DNA of 5,879 nucleotides. Origin: an uncultured Verrucomicrobiota bacterium. GTDB taxonomy: Bacteria; Verrucomicrobiota; Verrucomicrobiia; Opitutales; Opitutaceae. Both the position numbers and the translations under genes were made by a program. The notes under the pieces are model-generated. The model did no database searches. It saw nothing but the letters and a program-made list of their open reading frames with translations, and was not told the origin of the DNA. The stretch lies in assembly GCA_903919625.1 (NCBI GenBank), contig CAIXIZ010000010.1, forward strand, positions 1-5,879, in the 5' to 3' direction. Position 1 is the stretch's first letter; every line of letters begins with the position of its first letter. Positions 1-5,533 of this stretch are shown here, in pieces.

Positions 1-369
1 ACCGACGCCGCCGGCGTGGTCTTCTTTGCCCGCTACCTGGCCATCTGCCACGAGGCCTACGAGGAGGCGCTCGCCAACGCCGGGATTGACCTGAAAACTT
101 TTTTTGCCGTCAACGCCGTAGTCGTCCCGATTGCCCGCAGCGAATGCGAATACCTGCGGCCCCTCTATCCCGGGGACAAACTGCGCGTCATGGTCACCCC
201 GGAGCCGCTCACTGCCGACAATTTTGCGCTGCGTTTTGAGATTTTTCGCCTCGGTCCGCCCGAAAAGCTGGCCGCCCGCGCGCGCACGGAACACGTCTGC
301 ATCGCCTCCGCCAACCGTGCCCGCCAGCCGTTTCCGCCGGCGCTGGCCGCCTGGGTCAACGCCGGGTGA
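1..369 (+). CDS. menI: 1,4-dihydroxy-2-naphthoyl-CoA thioesterase, hotdog fold (3' part, 5' end outside window)
   Basis: The reading frame is open from base 1 and closes with TGA at 367-369, so 122 residues are visible and only a short N-terminal strand is missing. It opens with TDAAGVVFFARY, the 4-hydroxybenzoyl-CoA thioesterase family signature; the Asp at codon 2 corresponds to the catalytic Asp of that family. The following CHEAYE helix, the YPGDKLRV strand and the late ARTEHVCIA strand match my memory of the cyanobacterial DHNA-CoA thioesterase (Slr0204 type). That enzyme hydrolyses DHNA-CoA to free DHNA in the cytoplasm before prenylation to menaquinone or phylloquinone. The presence of menE and menC within 1 kb on the other strand supports this over a generic YbgC-type acyl-CoA thioesterase. 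Length fits a family of about 130-150 residues. The internal GTG at base 16 is not a start, because it would remove the catalytic Asp. Family assignment is firm; the DHNA-CoA substrate is inferred. Confidence 0.82.
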   Translation, partial: TDAAGVVFFARYLAICHEAYEEALANAGIDLKTFFAVNAVVVPIARSECEYLRPLYPGDKLRVMVTPEPLTADNFALRFEIFRLGPPEKLAARARTEHVCIASANRARQPFPPALAAWVNAG

Positions 370-439
370 TTGATGGCGGGGCAGGGTTGCCACGATTGCT
401 GAGATTCGTAAAAGAACCGGACAACCTTTGCCGCAGATT

Positions 440-459
440 CCCGCTGCTCTCGCAGCGGG
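440..459. repeat. Perfect 8-bp stem-loop, TCTC loop
   Basis: The arm CCCGCTGC (440-447) pairs with GCAGCGGG (452-459) across a four-base TCTC loop. The stem is GC-rich and stable. It is followed by CGACGAGG rather than a T-run, so it is not a standard intrinsic terminator. With the second hairpin at 477-496 it forms a paired arrangement resembling REP/BIME-type intergenic repeats. Whether copies occur elsewhere in the genome cannot be seen here. Confidence 0.6.
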
Positions 460-476
460 CGACGAGGAGAACGTAG

Positions 477-496
477 CCCGGCTCGGGAGAGCCGGG
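477..496. repeat. Perfect 8-bp stem-loop, GGGA loop
   Basis: The arm CCCGGCTC (477-484) pairs with GAGCCGGG (489-496) across a four-base GGGA loop. It lies 17 bp after the first stem-loop and has the same stem and loop lengths but a different sequence. There is no downstream T-run on either strand. It could protect converging transcripts at their 3' ends or be part of a dispersed intergenic repeat; the sequence alone does not decide. Confidence 0.6.
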
Positions 497-590
497 ACGG
501 ATTGTGCGTCACCCTGTTTTGCCAGACTCAGTAAGTGCGGACGGTGTGCCCAGCGGTTGCGCCCAATCTTGTTTTTCAGCCACCTGGCGC

Positions 591-1076
591 TCACTTGGCG
601 GCTGCCGGGGCCGCCTGTGCCGATACCACAAAATACACGGCCGGTGTTTTCCCGACGTTCTTCACGGCCGTGAGGTCCTTGGGGGCAAAATAAATCACCG
701 CGCCCGCGCTCACGGTCTTCCTGGTTTCGTTGATCTGCACCTCAATCGTTCCTTCCTTGAGGAGAATGGCCTCCTCGATGATGCCCGCCGTGTCGTGGGT
801 GTGGGCCGCGCCGGAGACCTCGCCGGGATTGAGTGTCGAGATGTGGCACTCGAAGTTGGCCAGCGATCCGGTCGGGTTGTTGAACGCCGCCCGCCGCTCG
901 CCATTGGGTTTCGCCTCGGGCTTCAGTTCTTTCCAGTCGAGCACCATCGATTCGGTCAGTTTCGCGGCCGGAGGTTTGGCTGCGGGCGTGGCCGTTGGGG
1001 TGGAGGTGGGTGGAGTTTGCGCGGGGAGCATGGTGATGAAGGAAAGCAGCGTGACCAAAGCGGCGAGAGTTTTCAT
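591..1076 (-). CDS. Exported small cupin-domain protein
   Basis: A 161-residue protein. The chosen start (ATG at 1074-1076) gives a clean signal peptide: MKTLAAL, a hydrophobic core to about residue 17, and LPAQ near the cleavage site. An ATG 18 codons upstream (1130) would put an Arg/His-rich stretch before it and is less likely. Residues 20-40 are a Pro/Thr/Ala-rich linker. Residues about 65-152 form a single cupin barrel. Motif 1 is recognisable, with metal-ligand candidates His92, His94 and Glu101 or Glu102, followed by EGTIEV. Motif 2 (PKDLTAVKN) has Thr where the usual second-motif His would be, so the metal site looks incomplete. The natural role is unknown; such proteins sense or bind small molecules, or are simple enzymes. 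No strong Shine-Dalgarno is visible. It lies on the same strand as menE but 242 bp downstream, so it probably has its own promoter. Fold and export are fairly sure, function is not. Confidence 0.78.
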   Translation of the reverse strand: MKTLAALVTLLSFITMLPAQTPPTSTPTATPAAKPPAAKLTESMVLDWKELKPEAKPNGERRAAFNNPTGSLANFECHISTLNPGEVSGAAHTHDTAGIIEEAILLKEGTIEVQINETRKTVSAGAVIYFAPKDLTAVKNVGKTPAVYFVVSAQAAPAAAK

Positions 1077-1149
1077 GTGCCGGAGCCTGAGGCGGTGGGC
1101 GGCAGTTTGCAATCCGTGAGCTGACGACATTCTAGAACGGTTTCAAAAA

Positions 1150-1155
1150 AGTATA
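1150..1155 (-). promoter_or_regulatory. Candidate -10 box (TATACT) for the cupin gene
   Basis: On the minus strand this reads TATACT, one base from the sigma-70 consensus TATAAT, about 74 bp upstream of the cupin start. It sits in the locally A/T-richer spacer. The hexamer 17 bp further upstream (GGCGTA) does not resemble TTGACA, so this is only a weak candidate. The 27-bp inverted repeat at 1199-1225 lies about 45 bp upstream of it. Confidence 0.25.
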
Positions 1156-1198
1156 GCCGGCTTTTGAGACCTTACGCCCTCCTGCATTTCGCATCAGA

Positions 1199-1225
1199 AA
1201 AGTGTAACCTAATAGGTTACACTTT
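1199..1225. promoter_or_regulatory. Perfect 27-bp inverted repeat (13-bp arms, one central base), probable operator
   Basis: The left arm AAAGTGTAACCTA (1199-1211) and the right arm TAGGTTACACTTT (1213-1225) are exact reverse complements around a single A at 1212. It lies between the end of menE and the cupin start, upstream of the cupin gene. The high symmetry, moderate A/T content and near-absent spacer suggest a site for a dimeric repressor such as a winged-helix or TetR-type protein. As RNA it would form a 12-bp stem with a 3-nt loop, and on the minus strand it ends CACTTTTC, so a weak menE terminator is possible. The T-run is short and the stem is not GC-rich, so I favour an operator. 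No regulator gene is in the window. Confidence 0.55.
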
Positions 1226-1236
1226 CGGATTAGCCA

Positions 1237-1261
1237 CTCCGCCAGCGACCCTCCGCCAGCG
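1237..1261. repeat. 11-bp direct repeat, two copies
   Basis: CTCCGCCAGCG occurs at 1237-1247 and again at 1251-1261, separated by three bases, so the period is 14 bp. It lies in the menE-cupin spacer just beside the 27-bp palindrome. The rest of the spacer (1262-1318) shows no other feature I can support. The repeat may be the remnant of a local duplication; no function is evident. Confidence 0.4.
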
Positions 1262-1318
1262 TAGCCGGGATTTGACCAGTTCACCCAACGGAACGTCTCT
1301 AGTTCAATTTAAACCGCT

Positions 1319-2542
1319 CTAGGGTTCAGCGCTTGCGGCACGGACCAATTCCGACCGTTTGACTTTGCCCGCCGCGTCCCGCGGCCAATTGGCGAGGGCG
1401 GCAAACCGCTTCGGCCGCTTCCAGGGCGCAAGTCTGTCCAGTCCGGCCGCCACCACTGCCTGGTCCGGGGATTTCCCGACCGACGGATAACATGCGACCA
1501 CGCTCTGGCCCCAGGTGGCATCCGGCACCCCGACCACCACCACATCGTCAAATTCTCCCGTCGCCCGCAGCACGGCTTCGACCTCGTTCGGATCCACCTT
1601 CTCCCCGCCGGTAATGATCACCGCATCACGCCGGCCCAGCACGTGCAGGCTGCCGTGGCCGTCAAATTCACCCCGGTCTTCCGTCACCCAGGTGCCTGTC
1701 TCCCGGCCGGCGGGCCAGTACCCGCGGAACAACGAATCGCCTGCGACGATGATCGCGCCCGTTTCGTCGACGGTGACTTGGGCGTGGGGCAGGGCGGTGC
1801 CGCAGCCTCTTTCGCCCGCCAGAAATTCATCCGGCCGCAATGCCGTCACCGCCGCCACGGTTTCGGTTGCGCCATAGGTGAACGCCAGGGGCAACCGGGC
1901 CTGCGCACCGGCTGCGGCCAGCTCCGGCCAGGCCGGCCCGCCGCCCACCAATACGGCGCGAAACCCGCGCAGCCACTCCACCGCGGCCGGCCGCCCCAGC
2001 AGGCGTTGCAGCTGCGTGGGCACGAGCGAGAGAAACCAACCGCCCTCCGCGCCGGGCAGGACGGGCAGTTCCCCCGCCTCAAATTTTTTCCAGTCTCCCG
2101 CCACAAACTCACCGCCGGTCAGCCCGCATCTTAACCAGCCCATCAGACCACCGACATGATGCAGGGGCAGCACGCCCACCGCATTGATTTTCGTCGCACG
2201 AAAATGGGCGGCGAATCCGCGCACCGCCGCATGCAACGTGTCCTGATCATGCCGCGCCAGTTTGAGTTTCCCCCCGGACCCGCCCGTCGGGATGCACAGC
2301 CAGCCATGGTTGATTTTCGATTTTGGATTTTCGATTTTGCATTGGGAGAGAGCGTTGAACTGCGCCCGTTCCGTAGCACCCCAGGCGGGATTGGCCAGAA
2401 AGACGGTGCCGCCGGCCGCCACCGCGCCGGCAAATGCGGTGCAAAACCGGTCGGCGTCGGTCTCTTCGACGATGCTCGCCTCGGCTGGCTCCCCGACCAT
2501 CGGGGATGCACCCAGTAAACGGGCTAACTCAGCGCGTTCCAT
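1319..2542 (-). CDS. menE: o-Succinylbenzoate-CoA ligase (MenE), short form
   Basis: A 407-residue ANL-superfamily adenylating enzyme that converts o-succinylbenzoate, ATP and CoA to OSB-CoA in cytoplasmic menaquinone synthesis. The core motifs appear in order. The phosphate loop is IPTGGSGGKLKLAR (residues 84-97), a variant of the usual TSGTTGxPK that recalls the cyanobacterial MenE IPTGGSSG form. LPLHHVGGLM is at 125-134, TYGATET at 222-228 and the ATP-ribose Asp289 in TEDRGEFD. The hinge and A8 loop begin at GRRDAVIITGGEKVDPNEVE (303-322). The catalytic Lys is probably Lys393 in PRDAAGKVKR. Only about 83 residues precede the phosphate loop, against well over 100 in long bacterial MenE. Residues 68-77 are encoded by a heptamer tandem repeat and sit just before the phosphate loop. 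The ATG overlaps the menC end by 19 bp and has a good GGAGG site, so translational coupling is likely. Family identity is strong; OSB specificity rests on the menC pairing. Confidence 0.92.
   Translation of the reverse strand: MERAELARLLGASPMVGEPAEASIVEETDADRFCTAFAGAVAAGGTVFLANPAWGATERAQFNALSQCKIENPKSKINHGWLCIPTGGSGGKLKLARHDQDTLHAAVRGFAAHFRATKINAVGVLPLHHVGGLMGWLRCGLTGGEFVAGDWKKFEAGELPVLPGAEGGWFLSLVPTQLQRLLGRPAAVEWLRGFRAVLVGGGPAWPELAAAGAQARLPLAFTYGATETVAAVTALRPDEFLAGERGCGTALPHAQVTVDETGAIIVAGDSLFRGYWPAGRETGTWVTEDRGEFDGHGSLHVLGRRDAVIITGGEKVDPNEVEAVLRATGEFDDVVVVGVPDATWGQSVVACYPSVGKSPDQAVVAAGLDRLAPWKRPKRFAALANWPRDAAGKVKRSELVRAASAEP
2312..2339. repeat. Heptamer tandem repeat (GATTTTC/GATTTTG, four units) inside menE
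   Basis: Four uninterrupted heptamers alternate GATTTTC, GATTTTG, GATTTTC, GATTTTG at 2312-2318, 2319-2325, 2326-2332 and 2333-2339, which is two copies of a 14-mer. The run is strikingly A/T-rich in a gene that is otherwise very GC-rich. On the coding (minus) strand it gives the Lys/Ile/Asn-rich residues 68-77 of MenE, whose composition differs from the rest of the protein. The frame stays open through it. It looks like a dispersed low-complexity repeat inserted or expanded within the gene. Confidence 0.85.
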
Positions 2543-3735
2543 GCGGCCTCCACGTTGATGCGTTCCACATCCGCCGTCCGGAGAAATGGGGCGAGATAAG
2601 GTCCATCAAACCGCGCATCCACAAATAACGGCCACACGCCAAATCCCAGCGCCCTGACGGGTTTTGCCGCCCTTTCTGCCTCCTGTCTCACGTCCCCTTT
2701 CTCCCTTCGTGTTTTCCAGCCAAAGGCGACCCTTAACGCGGCCCGTGCGCCTACGGCGGTTTCCAGCGCCGAGGAAAAAACCACGTCCGCCCTGGCTTGG
2801 GCGAGTCTGTCCAAAATTGCGCTGCCGAGCAAACTTGGCTTGACGACCCACACCCCGCGCCAGCCTGCTGCCAGCCAGCGTTCGACCGCGCCTTCCCCCG
2901 CCAGCGACTCATCCAGTCCGATGGGGGTCGGAAAATCTTCCGCCAGCCCCTGCAACAAATCCTCGGCCCGTTGCAACGTGGTGCTGCCGGTGCCGGCTGG
3001 GACCGGCTGCTCCACATACTCGACCGGACGCTCGGCACACCGTTCCAGCCAGCGCTCTGCCGAACGCCGGTCCCAGGCGCCGTTGGCGTCGAGCCGTAGT
3101 CGCGCCCCTGACGGGAGCTCCGTGCAAAGGTCATCGAGCAACGGCAGCTCCTCGGCCACCGCCGTCACGCCGACTTTCCACTTAAAAACGCGAAAGCCTG
3201 CCTCCCCCAACGCTCCGATTCTTTTCACCGCTTCGCGTCCCGCCGGCAGCAATGCCGCCACCGGCAACGTCTGATTGCCGGCCAGCTCAGTGGGTTGGCT
3301 CCGAATTTGCCCGGCGGCGCGATTGGCAAGCGACGGGTTTGCTGCGGCCTGAAATGCCAGGTCAGCGACCTGGCCTGCGGTGCCTTTCTGCCGCCGGATT
3401 TCCTCCAGCGAGTTCTCCACCGCCACACCCGCACACGGCAGCCCGTTTCGGGAGAAGCGGGAAAATTCATCCAATTGCTCCTGTTTCACCCAAATGCCCC
3501 GCGCAATGTCATCCTCCCCGCCCAATCCCTGCAACGCCGCCTCCACCTCATCGGCCGTCCCTCCGCCAAATCCTGGCACGGGTGCCGCCTCGCCGAAGCC
3601 CACGTCGCTCGCCTCATCCTCCAGCCGCACGAGGACGCCATCGCGCTCGGTCATCACCCCATGCGCCGTTCGCACGGGCGCGCGCAAGGGCAGCCGGTAG
3701 CGGCGGATTTGCAGGCGATATTTCACAGCGCCCAT
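2524..3735 (-). CDS. menC: o-Succinylbenzoate synthase (MenC), enolase superfamily
   Basis: A 403-residue cytoplasmic enzyme that dehydrates SHCHC to o-succinylbenzoate. The N-terminal capping domain starts YRLQIRRYRLPLRAPVRTAHG, close to my memory of cyanobacterial MenC. The (beta/alpha) barrel shows all expected residues: Lys185 and Lys187 in FKWKVG, the metal ligands Asp216 (RLDANGAW), Glu242 (YVEQP) and Asp275 (GLDES), and Lys299 in VVKPSLLG. The frame extends 60 codons upstream, but that part overlaps the preceding gene and looks non-native. The ATG at 3735 begins the conserved domain and has AGGA 8 bases upstream. A GTG at 3786 is a less likely alternative. Length is above the usual 320-370, partly from a charged insertion at about residues 341-360. 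It is followed by menE with a 19-bp overlap and preceded by a GH43 gene 71 bp away. Identity is firm. Confidence 0.93.
   Translation of the reverse strand: MGAVKYRLQIRRYRLPLRAPVRTAHGVMTERDGVLVRLEDEASDVGFGEAAPVPGFGGGTADEVEAALQGLGGEDDIARGIWVKQEQLDEFSRFSRNGLPCAGVAVENSLEEIRRQKGTAGQVADLAFQAAANPSLANRAAGQIRSQPTELAGNQTLPVAALLPAGREAVKRIGALGEAGFRVFKWKVGVTAVAEELPLLDDLCTELPSGARLRLDANGAWDRRSAERWLERCAERPVEYVEQPVPAGTGSTTLQRAEDLLQGLAEDFPTPIGLDESLAGEGAVERWLAAGWRGVWVVKPSLLGSAILDRLAQARADVVFSSALETAVGARAALRVAFGWKTRREKGDVRQEAERAAKPVRALGFGVWPLFVDARFDGPYLAPFLRTADVERINVEAAWNALS
2547..2551 (-). promoter_or_regulatory. Shine-Dalgarno of menE inside menC
   Basis: On the minus strand this is GGAGG, four bases before the menE ATG (2540-2542). 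It lies within the last codons of menC and fixes the menE start. With the 19-bp gene overlap it indicates that the two genes are translated from one message, probably coupled. Confidence 0.7.
2656..2715 (-). repeat. Purine-rich charged insertion near the MenC C-terminus
   Basis: On the coding strand this stretch is a nearly continuous run of A and G giving a Lys/Arg/Glu-rich segment (KTRREKGDVRQEAERAAK, then PV) at about residues 341-360 of MenC. In relatives as I recall them, the strand ending in VAFG leads with little delay to RALGFG, so the roughly 20 residues look inserted. The frame is kept. Whether it derives from a mobile repeat or from local slippage cannot be decided here. Confidence 0.45.
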
Positions 3736-3743
3736 CCCAACGG

Positions 3744-3747
3744 TCCT
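3744..3747 (-). promoter_or_regulatory. Shine-Dalgarno supporting the menC ATG at 3735
   Basis: On the minus strand this reads AGGA, eight bases upstream of the ATG at 3733-3735. It supports that ATG over the longer open frame that runs into the GH43 gene. Confidence 0.45.
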
Positions 3748-3806
3748 GTCCGGCCCACGCAAGCCGGGCGGGATTGTCCCTGACACTTTTGTCGCCCCAC
3801 GGCGGT

Positions 3807-5357
3807 CTAGGGCTTGGCCACTGCGTCCTCGAGCAGTTGGTAGCGGATGTAATCCAAGTCCACGGTACCTCCGGCCGGGCCATAGCTGAAGACCCCGAGG
3901 CGGGCGCCTTTCCAACTGGCGAAGCGCAGGACGACCGGCTGGTCAATATTGGTGTAATTTTTGCCATCGGTACTATAGGCGAGCATGGCGGTCGCGCCGT
4001 GGTATTCACCCCGCAGCCACAACGCGTCGCCCTGCAGGATCGGGCCGTCCTCGGATTGCGCCGAACCAAGCCGCTTGGTTCCTGCCGTTTGCACGACCCC
4101 GGCCCAGCCAAAGTCCTTGCCGCTGACAAAGGCGAAACCGGCATGCTGGCCATCGGCCATGCCATGGGTGTCGAGCTTGACCTCGATGGCGCCGGCATTG
4201 CCCCAGAGTTTTTCGGTGAGCGTATTGCGTGCGGTGACGAGGGCGTCCGCCGGGAGCGCCTTGAGCCGCAGCCAGCCGGGCCGTGCGGTGAGCGACCAGG
4301 CCGTGGGGTCCGGATTGTGGTTCCATTGCCAGATCGGCGACAGGGCAGGGCCTTCGAATTCGTCGCTGATTCCGGGATGTTCCACCGGATACACCTGGCC
4401 GACGTTGGGTTTGGCCCATTGCGCGACCGGCTGGCCTTTGTCGCCAAACACCGGCCAGTCGTCGTCGCCCCATTTGACGGGCAGCAGGTGGCTGATGCGG
4501 CCGAGGAAACCGGTGGACTTGAAGCCGATGAACCAGGCCTCGCCGTTCGAGAGTTCGACCAGACCGCCTTGGTGCGGGCTGCCGTTGGGCAGCACCTCTC
4601 GGCGTTCATAGGGACCGGTGAGGGTTTTGGCCCGCAGGACGGTCTGGCCGCCGCGATCCACCCCGCCCTCGGGCAGCGAAATGTAGTAAAACCCATGGCG
4701 TTTGAAGAGTTTCGGCCCTTCGGAGACATTCCCCCGATAGATCTCGACGCCGTCATCGAGCAGTTCGGCGCCATCCGCGCTCAATTGATGCAGGATAAGC
4801 GGACCGGCCCCATACACGCTGTGGATGAGCCAGGCGCGTCCGTCATCGTCCCAAAACGGACACGGATCCTCCCAGCGGGCCACGGTTTTGACCGTCACCA
4901 TCTCCGACCACGGTCCGGCGGGATTTTTCGTGTGCCACATGAACAGTCCGTCCTGCGGGGTGCAGACATACAGGTAAAATTCGCCATTGTGGTAGCGCAG
5001 CGTCGGCGCCCAGGTCCCTTCGGCATAGCCGCGCATGGTGTCGTATTTCGGGCTCATCTTGAGCCGGTTGAACACCTGTCCGATCACCGACCAGTTCACC
5101 AGGTCACGCGAATGAAGCACCTGGATGCCCATGAAATGAAACTCCGAGCCGACCAGATAAAAATCGTCCCCCACGCGGATGACGTCCGGATCGGAATAAT
5201 CGGCGGGCAGAACCGGGTTGCGATAAGTGCCATCACCTTGGTCGCCCCAGCTCAGGACTTGGCCAGAGGGTTTGGTGGCGGAGGTGGCGGCGCAACCCGA
5301 CAAAATCAGCGCTGCCCAGGTGATCCGAACTGCGGTGTAAAAGGGCAGGGGTTTCAT
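3807..5357 (-). CDS. GH43 glycoside hydrolase lipoprotein (beta-xylosidase/arabinofuranosidase-like)
   Basis: A 516-residue hydrolase. Residues 1-22 are a lipoprotein signal (MKPLPFY, a hydrophobic core, then the lipobox LSGC with Cys22), so the enzyme is probably anchored to a membrane facing the periplasm or exterior. Residues about 46-325 form the five-bladed GH43 propeller. The catalytic triad is visible: general base Asp56 (YSDPD), pKa-tuning Asp164 (WEDPCP) and general acid Glu213 (VSEGPKL). Residues about 330-510 form the C-terminal beta-sandwich of GH43 xylosidases (starts DEFEGPALSPIWQWNHNPD, ends in VDLDYIRYQL), which often shapes the active-site pocket. The likely substrates are xylo-oligosaccharides or arabinoxylan side chains; the exact activity is not readable. 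I chose ATG 5357; an in-frame TTG three codons upstream is possible, and neither has a clear ribosome site. It is divergent from the gene at 5534 and 71 bp upstream of menC. Confidence 0.9.
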   Translation of the reverse strand: MKPLPFYTAVRITWAALILSGCAATSATKPSGQVLSWGDQGDGTYRNPVLPADYSDPDVIRVGDDFYLVGSEFHFMGIQVLHSRDLVNWSVIGQVFNRLKMSPKYDTMRGYAEGTWAPTLRYHNGEFYLYVCTPQDGLFMWHTKNPAGPWSEMVTVKTVARWEDPCPFWDDDGRAWLIHSVYGAGPLILHQLSADGAELLDDGVEIYRGNVSEGPKLFKRHGFYYISLPEGGVDRGGQTVLRAKTLTGPYERREVLPNGSPHQGGLVELSNGEAWFIGFKSTGFLGRISHLLPVKWGDDDWPVFGDKGQPVAQWAKPNVGQVYPVEHPGISDEFEGPALSPIWQWNHNPDPTAWSLTARPGWLRLKALPADALVTARNTLTEKLWGNAGAIEVKLDTHGMADGQHAGFAFVSGKDFGWAGVVQTAGTKRLGSAQSEDGPILQGDALWLRGEYHGATAMLAYSTDGKNYTNIDQPVVLRFASWKGARLGVFSYGPAGGTVDLDYIRYQLLEDAVAKP

Positions 5358-5423
5358 CAGGGGCAAAACTCACGCCGAAGCTCCCTCCCCCGCAAGGTCA
5401 AACCCGGCTGTTTTCCCTCGTAA

Positions 5424-5431
5424 AAGCGCTT
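5424..5431. promoter_or_regulatory. Possible LacI-type operator core (AAGCGCTT)
   Basis: A perfect 8-bp palindrome AAGCGCTT within TAAAAGCGCTTGCG lies 66 bp upstream of the GH43 start codon. LacI/GalR-family regulators of sugar genes bind sites with a central CG and flanking AA/TT, so both sequence and position fit control of the glycosidase gene. Only the 8-bp core is symmetric, and such a core can occur by chance. I could not place a convincing -35/-10 pair in the 5358-5533 spacer. Confidence 0.3.
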
Positions 5432-5504
5432 GCGTCACCCCCGGCGTACCGGCGACACTCCCGGCCAACTCTCGCCGCGCACGCGCCACACCAAGCAAAC
5501 CTTC

Positions 5505-5525
5505 GCGGGCTCACGCCCGCTTTTT
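5505..5525 (+). terminator. Intrinsic-terminator-like hairpin just before the start codon at 5534
   Basis: GCGGGC (5505-5510) pairs with GCCCGC (5515-5520) around a TCAC loop and is followed at once by five T (5521-5525). On the plus strand this is a short but proper intrinsic terminator. No plus-strand gene lies upstream within the window, since the neighbour is the minus-strand GH43 gene. The hairpin ends only 8 bases before the ATG at 5534, where a Shine-Dalgarno would be expected. It could attenuate the downstream gene or be a chance or dispersed hairpin. Confidence 0.45.
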
Positions 5526-5533
5526 CGGATCAC

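Larger units (their letters stand above)
370..590. other. Intergenic region between convergent genes, with two compact stem-loops
   Basis: This 221-bp spacer separates the 3' ends of the thioesterase (+) and the cupin gene (-). I see no credible gene: the open frames across it lack a start signal and resemble no known domain. It holds two perfect 8-bp stem-loops, listed separately, about 17 bp apart. Neither is followed by a T-run, so they are not classical intrinsic terminators, although their place between converging genes would suit transcript 3' ends. The remaining sequence shows nothing I can name. Confidence 0.5.

Noticed and set aside
165..512. Minus-strand open frame over the thioesterase end and the stem-loop spacer
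   Set aside because: It overlaps the well-supported thioesterase, translates the hairpin repeats into Arg/Ser-rich sequence, and has no visible ribosome site or domain.
504..1124. Plus-strand open frame opposite the cupin gene
   Set aside because: It is antisense to a gene with a clear signal peptide and cupin motif; Gly/Arg-rich shadow with no domain.
1077..1130. Upstream ATG giving an 18-residue longer cupin protein
   Set aside because: It would place an Arg/His-rich stretch ahead of a clean signal peptide and has no better ribosome site.
1270..1330. Spacer segment with GTTCAATTT and GGGTTC considered as tRNA or attachment-site remnant
   Set aside because: No acceptor stem, anticodon arm or CCA can be assembled and no integrase gene is nearby.
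2312..2339. Heptamer run considered as a CRISPR array
   Set aside because: Units are 7 bp with no spacers, so it is a simple tandem repeat.
3736..3915. A 60-codon N-terminal extension of menC
   Set aside because: It overlaps the GH43 coding end, has Arg/Pro/Gly-rich non-native composition, and the conserved MenC domain begins at the ATG at 3735, which has an AGGA site.
5358..5366. TTG start three codons upstream of the GH43 ATG
   Set aside because: No ribosome site at suitable spacing; the ATG gives an equally good lipoprotein signal. It cannot be excluded.
3252..5423. A 723-codon open frame on the plus strand opposite menC and GH43
   Set aside because: It is antisense to two genes with complete catalytic motifs, has Pro/Arg/Gly-rich composition typical of shadow frames in GC-rich DNA, and shows no recognisable domain.
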